A DNA stretch of 64,000 nt from Rhizobium phaseoli. GTDB taxonomy: Bacteria > Pseudomonadota > Alphaproteobacteria > Rhizobiales > Rhizobiaceae. Under the pieces are notes generated by a model, which was not told the DNA's origin, did not search any database, and saw only the letters and a program-made list of their open reading frames with translations. The stretch covers positions 25,426 to 89,425 of the forward strand of contig NZ_ML133587.1 in the NCBI RefSeq assembly GCF_003985125.1, in the 5' to 3' direction. The position numbers and the translations under genes were made by a program. Shown piece by piece: positions 35,576-43,820 of the stretch (its first letter is position 1; every line of letters begins with the position of its first letter).

Positions 35576-35909
35576 AACCACCCGCGAACTTATGACATCC
35601 GGCGGCTGGAAGGAATTGGCATTCGGCCCCTTCCGCGATCAGGTGACCATCCATTGGATCCGTCCCTTCGAGGACGACCACCCGGGCGTGGCGCTTCTGA
35701 AATACGAGGCCGGCGCCAGCGTTCCGCGCCATCGGCATGAGGGACTGGAAACAATTCTCGTTCTTGATGGCGTACAATCCGACGAGGCGGGCGATTATGG
35801 TCGCGGCAGTTATATCGTCAACGCTCCCGGTACCGAACATTCGGTCTGGAGCGAAACCGGCTGCGTCGTGCTCATCCAATGGGATCGGCCGGTGAAAATA
35901 CTGGAATAG
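35568..35909 (+). CDS. Cupin-domain protein
   Basis: A 113-residue single-domain cupin with metal-ligand-like residues HRHEGLETILVLDG and a later His in NAPGTEHSV. It resembles ChrR-type cupins. It may be a small enzyme or a sensor for the pathway. It overlaps the preceding gene by 8 bp and is the last gene of the operon. Confidence 0.8.
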   Translation: MPETTRELMTSGGWKELAFGPFRDQVTIHWIRPFEDDHPGVALLKYEAGASVPRHRHEGLETILVLDGVQSDEAGDYGRGSYIVNAPGTEHSVWSETGCVVLIQWDRPVKILE

Positions 35910-36336
35910 GACGTCGCATAAAACCGGCGATTCCGGCCTTCGACATTGCCCCGTTGCGCCAGTCTGTCGCAATGACGTCAGCACGCCGCGATCGTTGCAT
36001 TATTCCTGGCCGCGTGACCGATCCCGGCATGAAGCGGTAAGATCCACGTAGGTTTTTCAAATCGGTTGCCTTGATGAGATCCAAACCTACAACCTCCCAC
36101 CGACAGTATAAAGCTTTTGTATTACAACGTCTCCAGCATGAAGCGGCGCTACACGGGCGGCGGCTAGTACTAGCAAGAGCCTGATGACTCGATGGGAATT
36201 ATCATTCTCTTTGTTGATGCTGCGCGGTCGCATCTGCGAAGGGTAGATGAGCCTTAAATCTGGTAATGCATTATCGTTTCCGGCCCATCGCCCAAGCAAC
36301 AGGCGGCCGCAGCCGCCCTGCGCCTTTATGAATCCG
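35910..36336. other. Intergenic region, no gene seen
   Basis: Between the end of the biuret operon and the 3' end of the MFS gene there is no frame with recognisable content. A perfect 12-bp palindrome, GCTAGTACTAGC, lies at 36163-36174; its role is unknown. Confidence 0.5.
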
Positions 36337-37935
36337 TTAGGCCACACTTGGCCGATCGATCGTCAGGAAGTGACGGACGACAGGCTTGTCCGCTCCGGCA
36401 TGATAGGCGAGAACCTTGCCTTGGAGATCGGCGTCGGCGTTCGACACCCGCTTGTGCTGGCGAAGATGCTCGGCCCACGATTCCACCATGAACCACTCGA
36501 CGATCTTCTCCGGATCGGCCGAGTCTTCGGTGACGCCCCAGCCATAGGCGCCGTCGCGGCGACGTTCCTGGGATAGCTGGTCGAGGGCGTTCAGGAAGGC
36601 AGTGCGGTGATGCTTCTCGACCTTGTATTCGATCAGGATCAGAACCGGTCCGCGGTCATGGGCGACGGGTTGGGCGACCAGCGGCTCCGGCCAGTGGTTC
36701 GAAGGGACGAGGTCGGCTTCGCCTGCCGGTAGCTTCACCCGGTGCATGATGAAGCCCGCGACAAGCAGACCTCCCGCGCCAATGAGCAAGGTGGACTGGA
36801 CGCCAACGGCCTCGCCGACCGCGCCCCAGCCGAGGCTGCCGGCCGTCATAGCGCCATTGAACACGGTCAGATAGACGGCGAGACCGCGGCCGCGCACCCA
36901 GTTCGGCAGAACGGACTGCGCCGTGCCGTTCAGCGTCGTCAGGGCGGTGATCCACGCGGCGCCGAGGAACAGGAGGACGACGATGGCGACGATCTTCGGA
37001 GGCGCGAGCGCAAGGATTCCCATGACGACCGCGGCGACGATTGCCGCGCCGAGAAGCAGACCGTCGGAGCTCAGGCGTTCGCGCAGCTTCGGCATAACCA
37101 GGGCACCGCCGATGGCGCCGGCGCCGACTGCGCCAAGCAAGATGCCATAGAAGCTGGCGTCGCCGCCGAGCAGTTGCCGGGCCACGAGAGGCAGGAGCGA
37201 CCAGACTGCGCTGGCGAAGGCGAAGAAGATCGTGGCGCGCAGAAGCACAACGTGGAGGGGTCTACTGGAGCGGGTGTATCGAAGTCCTGCACGGAAGGCG
37301 CCGAAGAAGTTCTCCTGAAGGGCATCGCTGGCGTTCCTTTCCCGCGGCCACCAGAGCAGCGCGGCGATGACCACGATGTAGCTGGCGACGTCCGCCCCGT
37401 AGGTGACCCCTGCTCCAAAAGCGGCGAGAAGCAGGCCGCCGGCGGCCGGGCCTATGGATCGGGCGATGTTGATGCCGAGCGAGTTCAGGGCGACCGCGCT
37501 CTTCACGTCTTCCCGCTTTACCAGTTCCGGAACGATCGCCTGCCACGTCGGGCCCATCAGGGCGGCCCCGATGCCACCCAGGAAGGTCAAGCCGACAAGT
37601 GCGCTGACCGAAAGCATGCCAGTCTGCGAAAGGACCATCAGGGAGATGCTCACCGATGCCAGCAGGAGCTGCACGGCGATCAGGAACTTGCGGCGGTCGA
37701 GGATGTCGGTGAGGACGCCCGCCGGAATCGCGAGCAGGAAGATCGGCAAAGTCCCTGCCGCCTGAACCATGGCAACCGCGGCCGGCGACGCCGAGAGATC
37801 CGTCATCAGCCAGGAGCTTGCGACGTCGCGCATGAAGCTTCCGGTATTGCCGAGGACGGTGGCCGCCCAAAGGACGGCAAAGACGGGCTGTGCAAGAGGC
37901 GCGAAGGTGCCTCCGGACGACTTGGTGGTGCTCAT
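36337..37935 (-). CDS. MFS exporter (MFS_3/EntS-like) with C-terminal soluble domain
   Basis: A 532-residue major facilitator protein with about twelve hydrophobic segments in residues 15-410, starting AVLWAATVLGNTGSFMRDVA, and the MFS loop AIPAGVLTDILDRRKFLI. The last 110 residues (from about 425) form a soluble domain resembling a dimeric alpha-beta-barrel (antibiotic-monooxygenase-like) fold, as seen in several MFS_3 exporters. It likely exports a small toxic compound. It follows the DoxX gene with a 4-bp overlap, and that operon has a LysR-type box upstream. Confidence 0.88.
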   Translation of the reverse strand: MSTTKSSGGTFAPLAQPVFAVLWAATVLGNTGSFMRDVASSWLMTDLSASPAAVAMVQAAGTLPIFLLAIPAGVLTDILDRRKFLIAVQLLLASVSISLMVLSQTGMLSVSALVGLTFLGGIGAALMGPTWQAIVPELVKREDVKSAVALNSLGINIARSIGPAAGGLLLAAFGAGVTYGADVASYIVVIAALLWWPRERNASDALQENFFGAFRAGLRYTRSSRPLHVVLLRATIFFAFASAVWSLLPLVARQLLGGDASFYGILLGAVGAGAIGGALVMPKLRERLSSDGLLLGAAIVAAVVMGILALAPPKIVAIVVLLFLGAAWITALTTLNGTAQSVLPNWVRGRGLAVYLTVFNGAMTAGSLGWGAVGEAVGVQSTLLIGAGGLLVAGFIMHRVKLPAGEADLVPSNHWPEPLVAQPVAHDRGPVLILIEYKVEKHHRTAFLNALDQLSQERRRDGAYGWGVTEDSADPEKIVEWFMVESWAEHLRQHKRVSNADADLQGKVLAYHAGADKPVVRHFLTIDRPSVA

Positions 37936-38369
37936 TTGCCTGCTCCTCTCGTGAGATCGTATGCGGCGACGAAGACGAATGCGCCGGCGAGGCCAAGGTG
38001 TTCGAAGAAGGCGTTGGTCGCCATTATGCGCTCCAAACCAGGAGCCATCTCCCAGAAGCGCAGCGCGATGAACGTCGCAAGGATGGTAAAGCCCGCAAGC
38101 GCCAGAGCGCCTGCCCAGCGCAGGAAGCCGGAGACGACCATCGTGGACGCCGTCAGTTCGAAGGCGATGACGGCCACCGCAAAGAAGGCTGCGGGGTGCA
38201 GACCAAAATGATCCATCTCGGCGAGCGCACCGTCGAAGTCGGCGATCTTCGTGAGAGGTCCCTGGATATAGGCGGCGCAGAGCGCAAGAAGTGCGGCCGT
38301 CCGCAGGGCAGGTGCCGATGCGATGTCGGCGAGAAGCCCGCGAGTTGTCGGATGTGAGTTGCTGGTCAT
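37932..38369 (-). CDS. DoxX-family membrane protein
   Basis: A 145-residue protein with four hydrophobic segments and the DoxX pattern (GPLTKIADFDGALAEMDHFG, ELTASTMVVSGFLRWAGALA). DoxX-like proteins are linked to quinone, thiosulfate or oxidative-stress metabolism. It is the first gene of a two-gene leftward operon with the MFS exporter; a LysR-type box lies about 90-120 bp upstream. Confidence 0.82.
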   Translation of the reverse strand: MTSNSHPTTRGLLADIASAPALRTAALLALCAAYIQGPLTKIADFDGALAEMDHFGLHPAAFFAVAVIAFELTASTMVVSGFLRWAGALALAGFTILATFIALRFWEMAPGLERIMATNAFFEHLGLAGAFVFVAAYDLTRGAGK

Positions 38370-38456
38370 TGTTGCTCCTGCAGTCTTGCCGGTCCGTTCG
38401 AGCGGCTTTGGTGTTCGTCTGATGGAGCGATTTTTACGGGAACGACTTGCTCTAAC

Positions 38457-38487
38457 AATTGCATCAATAGTTTCGAGTTAATTGCGA
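38457..38487. promoter_or_regulatory. LysR regulon box A (upstream of doxX-MFS)
   Basis: AATTGC (38457-38462), 18 bases containing TTTCGA, then ATTGCGA (38481-38487). Three other copies with the same spacing lie at 41731, 42873 and 46268. Confidence 0.68.
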
Positions 38488-38520
38488 ATGCCGCAATTGT
38501 CACCGCTGGCGGAAACGGAG

Positions 38521-38548
38521 ACGGGCAGCGGTCGCCACCGCTGCCCGT
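38521..38548 (-). terminator. Terminator hairpin after the amidohydrolase gene
   Basis: ACGGGCAGCGG (38521-38531) pairs perfectly with CCGCTGCCCGT (38538-38548) around a six-base loop, 25 bp beyond the amidohydrolase stop. It is A-rich on the side entered from the gene, with TTGTTCATTT on the plus strand, so it could act in both directions. Confidence 0.65.
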
Positions 38549-38572
38549 TTGTTCATTTATGATGAGATCGCC

Positions 38573-40555
38573 TCAGACTGACCAGCAGGAGCATCCAAGA
38601 GCGCCGAAGAATCCCTTGAGGTCCGATATCGGCAGCTTCGACGTCCAGGCGCCGGCATGGTCGTGACCATGCACGCCACAATCGCTGGCGCAGCCACATG
38701 TGGAGATCGCCGTGCGCTGCAAGGATCGCGCGCCTGCACCATCCGGCTCGCCCCACGCGGCATATCCGCCAAACCTGCGAACCGGCGACCAGTCCGGCAT
38801 GGCAGGCGGGATATCGTTCTCATCAAGGGCCTTGAACTCGCCCGCTGCGTAGACGATCTTGCCGCCGACCATGGTCAGATCGGAGACGAGGAAGGAGATC
38901 TCGTCTTCAGGGCAGGAGAAGAAGTCCTTGTCCGGCACGATGAGGTCGGCGAACTGTCCCTTCTCGATGCGACCCTTCTTGCCTTCCTCGTTGGAGAACC
39001 ATGTGACCTTCTCGGTCCACATGCGAAGCGCTGTCTCTCGGTCGAGGCAGTTGGCGCGCGGATAAAGCTGCATGCCGCCCACCGTCTTGCCTGTCACCAT
39101 CCAGGACAGCGAGACCCATGGATTGTAGGAAGCAACACGCGTCGCATCGGTGCCGGCAGAGACATGCACGCCCTTGTCGAGCATCTTCCTGATCGGTGGC
39201 GTCGCCTCCGCCACGCCATGGCCGTAGCGCTCCACGAAGTACTCGCCCTGGTAGGCCATGCGATGCTGCGTGGCGATGCCGCCACCAAGCGCTGCGATCC
39301 GGTCGATGGAGCGGTCGGAGATCGTCTCGGCGTGGTCGAAGAACCAATTCAGTCCTTCGAGCGGCATGTCCTTGTTGACCTTCTCAAAGACATCAAGCGC
39401 GCGGCTGATGGTCTCGTCATAGGTGGCGTGCATGCGCCAAGGCCATCGGTTTTCCGCTAGGACTCGAACAACCTCCTCCAGTTCGCCTTCCATCTCCGGG
39501 GCCATCTCCGGACGCGGCTGGCGGAAATCCTCGAAGTCAGCGGCCGAGAAGACCAGCATCTCGCCGGCACCGTTATGACGGAAGTAGTCGTTGCCCTGCT
39601 TGTATTTGACCGAGGACGTCCATTTGAGAAAGTCCTCTTTCTCTCCCTTCGGCTTCTGGGTGAACAGGTTGTAGGCCAGACGAACCGTCATCTGGTTTTC
39701 GTCGGAGAGCTTCTGGATCACCTCGTAGTCGTCGGGGTAGTTCTGGTAGCCGCCGCCCGCGTCGATCACGCCCGTAACGCCTAGGCGATTGAGTTCGCGC
39801 ATGAAGTGGCGGGTCGAATTAACCTGATAGTCGAGGGGCAGCTTGGGCCCCTTGGCGAGCGTCGAATAAAGAATGCCGGCATTCGGCTTGGCAAGCAGCA
39901 GGCCAGTGGGATTGCCGTTCGCATCACGGGTGATCTCGCCGCCCGGCGGGTTGGGCGTATCGCGCGTGTAGCCGACCGCCCGCAGCGCCGCCCCATTGAG
40001 GAGGGCGCGGTCATAGAGATGCAGAAGGAACACGGGCGTGTCGGGTGCGACCGCATTGATCTCCTCAATCGTCGGCAGGCGCTTCTCGGCGAACTGGTGT
40101 TCGGTGAAGCCGCCAACGACACGCACCCATTGAGGCGCCGGGGTGATCGCCACCTGGCGCTTCAGCATGTCCATCGCGTCGGCCAGCGAGCGGACGCCAT
40201 CCCAGCGGAGTTCCATGTTGTAGTTCAGCCCGCCGCGCACGACATGGGTGTGGTTGTCGATCAAGCCCGGCAGAACGCGCTTGCCCTTAAGGTCGACGAT
40301 CTTCGTATTCGATCCAGCGAGAGCCATGATCTCGGCATCTGTGCCGACTTCCAGAAACAGGCCGTCCTTGATGGCGATCGCGGTGGCGTTCGGATTGGTG
40401 CGGTCGAGCGTGGTCACGCGCCCGTTGTGGAGGATCAGGTCGGGATACATGGTGTCTACTCCGGTCTGCTTGGGATCGGCGGCTTTCGCCGGGGAGAAGA
40501 GATTCGAGAACGCCAGACTAGACGCTCCGCCCAGAAAGGATCGACGCGTCGTCAT
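38573..40555 (-). CDS. Amidohydrolase (YtcJ-like) with Tat signal and Cys/His-rich tail
   Basis: A 660-residue amidohydrolase-superfamily protein. A twin-arginine signal (TTRRSFLGGASSLAFSNL) suggests export to the periplasm. The metal motif GLIDNHTHVVRG lies near residue 100, and other family features include FFDHAETISDRSIDRIAALG and SAGTDATRVASYNPWVSLSW. The C-terminal 60 residues after the catalytic domain are unusual, with CGCASDCGVHGHDH and a final GCSCW, which could bind a metal. YtcJ-like enzymes often hydrolyse formamides or cyclic amides; the substrate is unknown here. Last gene of a three-gene operon. Confidence 0.85.
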   Translation of the reverse strand: MTTRRSFLGGASSLAFSNLFSPAKAADPKQTGVDTMYPDLILHNGRVTTLDRTNPNATAIAIKDGLFLEVGTDAEIMALAGSNTKIVDLKGKRVLPGLIDNHTHVVRGGLNYNMELRWDGVRSLADAMDMLKRQVAITPAPQWVRVVGGFTEHQFAEKRLPTIEEINAVAPDTPVFLLHLYDRALLNGAALRAVGYTRDTPNPPGGEITRDANGNPTGLLLAKPNAGILYSTLAKGPKLPLDYQVNSTRHFMRELNRLGVTGVIDAGGGYQNYPDDYEVIQKLSDENQMTVRLAYNLFTQKPKGEKEDFLKWTSSVKYKQGNDYFRHNGAGEMLVFSAADFEDFRQPRPEMAPEMEGELEEVVRVLAENRWPWRMHATYDETISRALDVFEKVNKDMPLEGLNWFFDHAETISDRSIDRIAALGGGIATQHRMAYQGEYFVERYGHGVAEATPPIRKMLDKGVHVSAGTDATRVASYNPWVSLSWMVTGKTVGGMQLYPRANCLDRETALRMWTEKVTWFSNEEGKKGRIEKGQFADLIVPDKDFFSCPEDEISFLVSDLTMVGGKIVYAAGEFKALDENDIPPAMPDWSPVRRFGGYAAWGEPDGAGARSLQRTAISTCGCASDCGVHGHDHAGAWTSKLPISDLKGFFGALGCSCWSV

Positions 40556-40842
40556 CAGCTCCGCCCCTCTCTATCCGCCGCTGCCCGACGGGCAACCTCG
40601 GCTTGCTCGCTGCCCTTGGGGAGGTGACCGAACATATGCGGCTTGATCTGGTTGATCCACGACACCGCCGCGGGCTCCTGCGCCAGCAGCGTCTTTGCGA
40701 ACGGGATGAGCTGCTCTCCGACCAGAATGCCGAGCAGACCGACGAGCGCGATGACGGGTGGCGCCGGCGAGCGGACGTTCAGAAGGCTGTAGACGATGCC
40801 GACAATCAAGCCCGCGCCGAGCGACATGAGATACATTTTCAT
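40555..40842 (-). CDS. XapX-domain small membrane protein
   Basis: A 95-residue protein whose first 55 residues fit the XapX family: two hydrophobic segments (YLMSLGAGLIVGIVYSLLNV; PPVIALVGLLGILVGEQLIP) joined by RSPAPP. The tail is soluble. XapX proteins are of unknown function and are often found next to this kind of amidohydrolase and hydrolase pair. It overlaps the amidohydrolase start by one base. ATG 40842 is the start that gives the first membrane segment directly. Confidence 0.82.
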   Translation of the reverse strand: MKMYLMSLGAGLIVGIVYSLLNVRSPAPPVIALVGLLGILVGEQLIPFAKTLLAQEPAAVSWINQIKPHMFGHLPKGSEQAEVARRAAADREGRS

Positions 40843-40863
40843 GGGACACCTTTGGGATCTGAA

Positions 40864-40890
40864 GCCGCTCCGACGGGTTGCCGGAGCGGC
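40864..40890 (-). terminator. Hairpin between the isochorismatase-like and XapX genes
   Basis: GCCGCTCCG (40864-40872) pairs perfectly with CGGAGCGGC (40882-40890). It has no U tract and may only attenuate transcription into the two following genes. Confidence 0.5.
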
Positions 40891-40900
40891 GGGGAGAACA

Positions 40901-41590
40901 TTACTTCGCCGGGTTCGGGCCGATGCGCTTGCCATGTTTGACGCGTTCTTCCGCGCCATGAACCATCGTGTAGGCATAGTCGATGCCCATGCCGTAGGCG
41001 CCCGAATGCTCCTTCACCAGCGTGGTGACCGCGTCGTAGGTCTCCTTGCGTGCCCAGTCGCGCTGCCATTCGAGCAGGACCTGCTGCCAGGTGACCGGGA
41101 TCACGCCTGCCTGCACCATGCGGTCCATGGCGCGGTTGTGGGCCTCCAGCGAGGTGCCGCCGGAAGCGTCGGCTACCATGTAGATCTCGTAGTCCGAAAC
41201 GTCGTTGAGAGCGGAGAGAGCAAACGTGGTGTTGCAGACTTCCGTCCAGAGGCCGGAGACGACGATCTTCTTGCGGCCGGCGGCCGCATTCTTCGCCAGC
41301 GCGTCGCGGACGTTCTGGTCGTCCCAGGAATTCATCGAGGTCCGTTCGAGGATGTCGTTCTCAGGGAAGACTGCGAGCAGCTCGGGATATGTGTTGCCGG
41401 AGAAGGACAGCGTCTCGACCGTGGTGATGGTGGTCGGAATATCGAAGATCTTTGCTGCCTTGGCGAGGCCGACGACGTTGTTCTTCAGTGTCTGCCGGTC
41501 GATCGACTGGACGCCGAACGCCATCTGCGGCTGCTGGTCGATGAAGATGAGCTGGCTGTTTGCAGGGGTCAGGACTTCGAGCTTGGACAT
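40901..41590 (-). CDS. Isochorismatase-like hydrolase (YcaC type)
   Basis: A 229-residue cysteine hydrolase of the YcaC branch. The Asp of the triad is in IFIDQQPQMAFGV and the Cys in GLWTEVCNTTFAL; a Lys sits in the RKKIVVSG region. YcaC-type enzymes hydrolyse uncertain amide or ester substrates. ATG 41590 has AAGAGGAAGAG just upstream and precedes the conserved start of the domain. It is the first gene of the operon with XapX and the amidohydrolase; a LysR-type box lies about 140-170 bp upstream. Confidence 0.87.
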   Translation of the reverse strand: MSKLEVLTPANSQLIFIDQQPQMAFGVQSIDRQTLKNNVVGLAKAAKIFDIPTTITTVETLSFSGNTYPELLAVFPENDILERTSMNSWDDQNVRDALAKNAAAGRKKIVVSGLWTEVCNTTFALSALNDVSDYEIYMVADASGGTSLEAHNRAMDRMVQAGVIPVTWQQVLLEWQRDWARKETYDAVTTLVKEHSGAYGMGIDYAYTMVHGAEERVKHGKRIGPNPAK

Positions 41591-41730
41591 GGTTCTCTTC
41601 CTCTTGGTTGCGGCCCGCGAACGGTGCCAGAAATCGCTAGCGGCTGTCGGGAGCTTCCGGGCCTGCTTGCCGGTTTCGCTTGCCCTCTTGGCTGCTGAAA
41701 TCAAACCTATCGCGACATGCGCCGACGAGG

Positions 41731-41761
41731 AATTGTAATAAATATGTCGAATGAATTACGG
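41731..41761. promoter_or_regulatory. LysR regulon box B (upstream of the isochorismatase-like operon)
   Basis: AATTGT (41731-41736), 18 bases containing GTCGA, then ATTACGG (41755-41761). It is the most divergent of the four copies but keeps the exact spacing. Confidence 0.55.
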
Positions 41762-41805
41762 AAAACGAAATAGTCAGAGCTGCCAGGCGCGCCTCCCCGC
41801 ACGGC

Positions 41806-41843
41806 AAGAAGGGCCGCAACCCTTTCGGATCGCGGCCCTTCTT
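41806..41843 (-). terminator. Terminator hairpin after the dioxygenase gene
   Basis: AAGAAGGGCCGC (41806-41817) pairs perfectly with GCGGCCCTTCTT (41832-41843), a 12-bp stem located 24 bp beyond the dioxygenase stop. Confidence 0.72.
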
Positions 41844-41866
41844 CTGCAGTAGGTCTGCAGGCGCGG

Positions 41867-42802
41867 CTACGCAGCCAGCGGGACAAGGCTGGACTCGATC
41901 TCAGCGCGGAATTCCTCATACCGGCTCGGCAGCTTGAGCGCCTCTCCGAGGTGGGCGGTGTCCTCGTCGCGATCGAAGCCCGGCTCGTTGGTGGCGATCT
42001 CAAACAGCACACCGCCCGGCGTGCGGAAGTAGATGGCCCAGAAGTAGTCCCGGTCGATCACGGGCGTGACCTGGTAGCCGGTATCCATCAGCGCCTTGCG
42101 GACTTCGAGCTGCGTCTCGCGGTTGTCGACCGCGAAGGCAATATGGTGGACCGAACCCGCGCCCTGCCGGGCGAAGGGCCTGTTGGGCAAGAGCTGCAGA
42201 TCGATCGTGTCGGCGCCGTTTCCGTTCGGAATGACGAAGCGCGTCACGTCGCCCTCCTTCTCGGCGCGCTGATAGCCCATGAAGCCGAGCAGTTCCTCGG
42301 TCGCGGCCGTTTCATGCAGACTGAAGCGGGCTCCTGCGAAACCGCGGATTGCCGCGTCGTCCGGGATGCCGCCGGCCAGCCAGGGAGACGAGCGGCGATC
42401 GTCGGCCGACTCGATCAGCGCGAGGCTGTCGCCGTCCGGCCCCATGAACCGAAGCCGGCCGGCGCCGAAGACGGTGTCGCCGTCCAGTCCGTCGACGCCT
42501 TGCGACGAGAGGTGGTCCTGCCAGAACTTGAGCGAACCCTTGGGCACGGAGAACTGCGTCTCGCCGACCTCGCCGACGCCCGGACGTCCGAGCATCATGT
42601 TCTGAAAGGGGAAGTAGGTCATCACCGTCCCCGCAGATCCCGTCTCGTCGCCGTAGTAGAGGTGATAGACGCTGGGATCGTCGAAGTTCACGGTCTGCTT
42701 GACGCGGCGCAGGCCGAGCGTCTCGGTGAAGAAGCGGTTGTTCTGCCGCGCGTCCGACGCCATCGACGTCACGTGGTGCAGTCCCTTGATGTCCTTGATC
42801 AT
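41867..42802 (-). CDS. Ring-cleaving dioxygenase (VOC superfamily, MhqO-like)
   Basis: A 311-residue protein with two tandem glyoxalase/VOC domains (about 5-130 and 150-285). Metal ligands fit the His in IKGLHHVTSMASD, a second His in AGSVHHIAFAVDN and the Glu in TPGGVLFEIATNEPGF. It resembles MhqO-type ring-cleaving dioxygenases that remove hydroquinones and catechols. It is divergent from the LysR gene, with box C between them. Confidence 0.87.
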   Translation of the reverse strand: MIKDIKGLHHVTSMASDARQNNRFFTETLGLRRVKQTVNFDDPSVYHLYYGDETGSAGTVMTYFPFQNMMLGRPGVGEVGETQFSVPKGSLKFWQDHLSSQGVDGLDGDTVFGAGRLRFMGPDGDSLALIESADDRRSSPWLAGGIPDDAAIRGFAGARFSLHETAATEELLGFMGYQRAEKEGDVTRFVIPNGNGADTIDLQLLPNRPFARQGAGSVHHIAFAVDNRETQLEVRKALMDTGYQVTPVIDRDYFWAIYFRTPGGVLFEIATNEPGFDRDEDTAHLGEALKLPSRYEEFRAEIESSLVPLAA

Positions 42803-42872
42803 GTCGATGCCTTTCAGTCAGCACTGGTCTTTGTTGTGTGAACTGAATGTAGACCGGTTGCTCACAGCGCTG

Positions 42873-42903
42873 AATTGCAATACTTCTTTCGACAGAATTG
42901 CAA
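42873..42903. promoter_or_regulatory. LysR regulon box C (dioxygenase/lysR divergent region)
   Basis: AATTGC (42873-42878), 18 bases containing TTTCGA, then ATTGCAA (42897-42903). ACTTCTT (42882-42888) and AAGAAGT (42902-42908) add an inverted repeat. It lies 18 bp before the LysR start codon, fitting autoregulation. Confidence 0.68.
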
Positions 42904-42920
42904 GAAGTGAAATAATAGCC

Positions 42921-43820
42921 ATGAACGACTATAAAGCTCTCCGCACTTTCCTCCTCGCCGCTGAGAAGCGGAACTTCGCGCAAGTCGCGCGCGAACTCGA
43001 CATGACGCCTGCGGCCGTAACGCGAGCCATCGCTGCCCTTGAGGCGGAGCTCGGCGTCCAGCTCTTCGTGCGCACCACGAGGCAGGTGTCCCTGACGACG
43101 GACGGCGCGATCTTCGCGGCGCAGGTCCAGCCCGCGGTGAAGACGCTCGAGGACGCGCGGCGCGAGATGATGAACGCGCACAAGGCTGAGGAGGGGCGCC
43201 TCAGGATCAGCGCGCCAACCTGGTTTGGAAAGGTCGTGCTGCCGCCGATCCTGTCCGGCTTCAAGGAGAAGTATCCGAAGATGAGCTTCGAGATCTCCCT
43301 CTCTGATGGGCTGGTGAACATCGTTGACGACGACTACGATCTGGCGATCCGCATCTCCTCCCAGCCGTCCGATAAGTTCACCATCTGGAGAAAGATCCGC
43401 GTCGTGCCGCGCATTCTCGTCGCCGCGCCCGGCAGCCGCTTCGTCGACATGTCGCATCCTCACGAGCTGACGCCGGATGACTGCCTTGCCTATAGCGGGG
43501 AAAGCCGGCGGGAGAACTGGATCCTGTCGGATGGCGGATCGAGCATTGCGATCTCTGCCGGACGGGCGTTCAGTGCGAACAGTGGCGAGGTTCTGGCCGA
43601 CATGGCCGCAGATGGAGCGGGCGTCGCCTTGTTGCCGGGGTTCAATATTGCCGAGCACATCCGTAGCGGTCGCCTTGTTCACGTCTTTCGTGGATGGGCG
43701 CCGCCGGATCTATGGCTGACGCTCTATTATCCACCATACCAAGCGCTACCGCCGCGGATCGCCTCGTTCTCCAAGTTCTTCGAGGAGCAGGTGGCAGCGC
43801 ACATGGTCATGCTTGATTGA
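42921..43820 (+). CDS. LysR-family regulator of a local stress/catabolic regulon
   Basis: A 299-residue LysR-type protein with the winged helix at the N terminus (ALRTFLLAAEKRNFAQVARE, then LDMTPAAVTRAIAALEAELG) and an effector domain (about 88-290) of the CrgA/DhcR-like kind. ATG 42921 gives the standard N terminus; in-frame codons upstream belong to the antisense of the dioxygenase gene. Four matching boxes (38457, 41731, 42873, 46268) lie upstream of neighbouring operons, so this protein probably controls all of them. Its 3' end overlaps the convergent ChaC gene by 14 bp. Confidence 0.9.
   Translation: MNDYKALRTFLLAAEKRNFAQVARELDMTPAAVTRAIAALEAELGVQLFVRTTRQVSLTTDGAIFAAQVQPAVKTLEDARREMMNAHKAEEGRLRISAPTWFGKVVLPPILSGFKEKYPKMSFEISLSDGLVNIVDDDYDLAIRISSQPSDKFTIWRKIRVVPRILVAAPGSRFVDMSHPHELTPDDCLAYSGESRRENWILSDGGSSIAISAGRAFSANSGEVLADMAADGAGVALLPGFNIAEHIRSGRLVHVFRGWAPPDLWLTLYYPPYQALPPRIASFSKFFEEQVAAHMVMLD

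Noticed and set aside
36742..38211. 489-codon plus-strand frame
   Set aside because: Antisense to the MFS and DoxX genes; very rich in charged residues with no domain.
42312..43682. 456-codon minus-strand frame
   Set aside because: Spans the antisense of the LysR gene and another frame of the dioxygenase; both real genes have clear family motifs.
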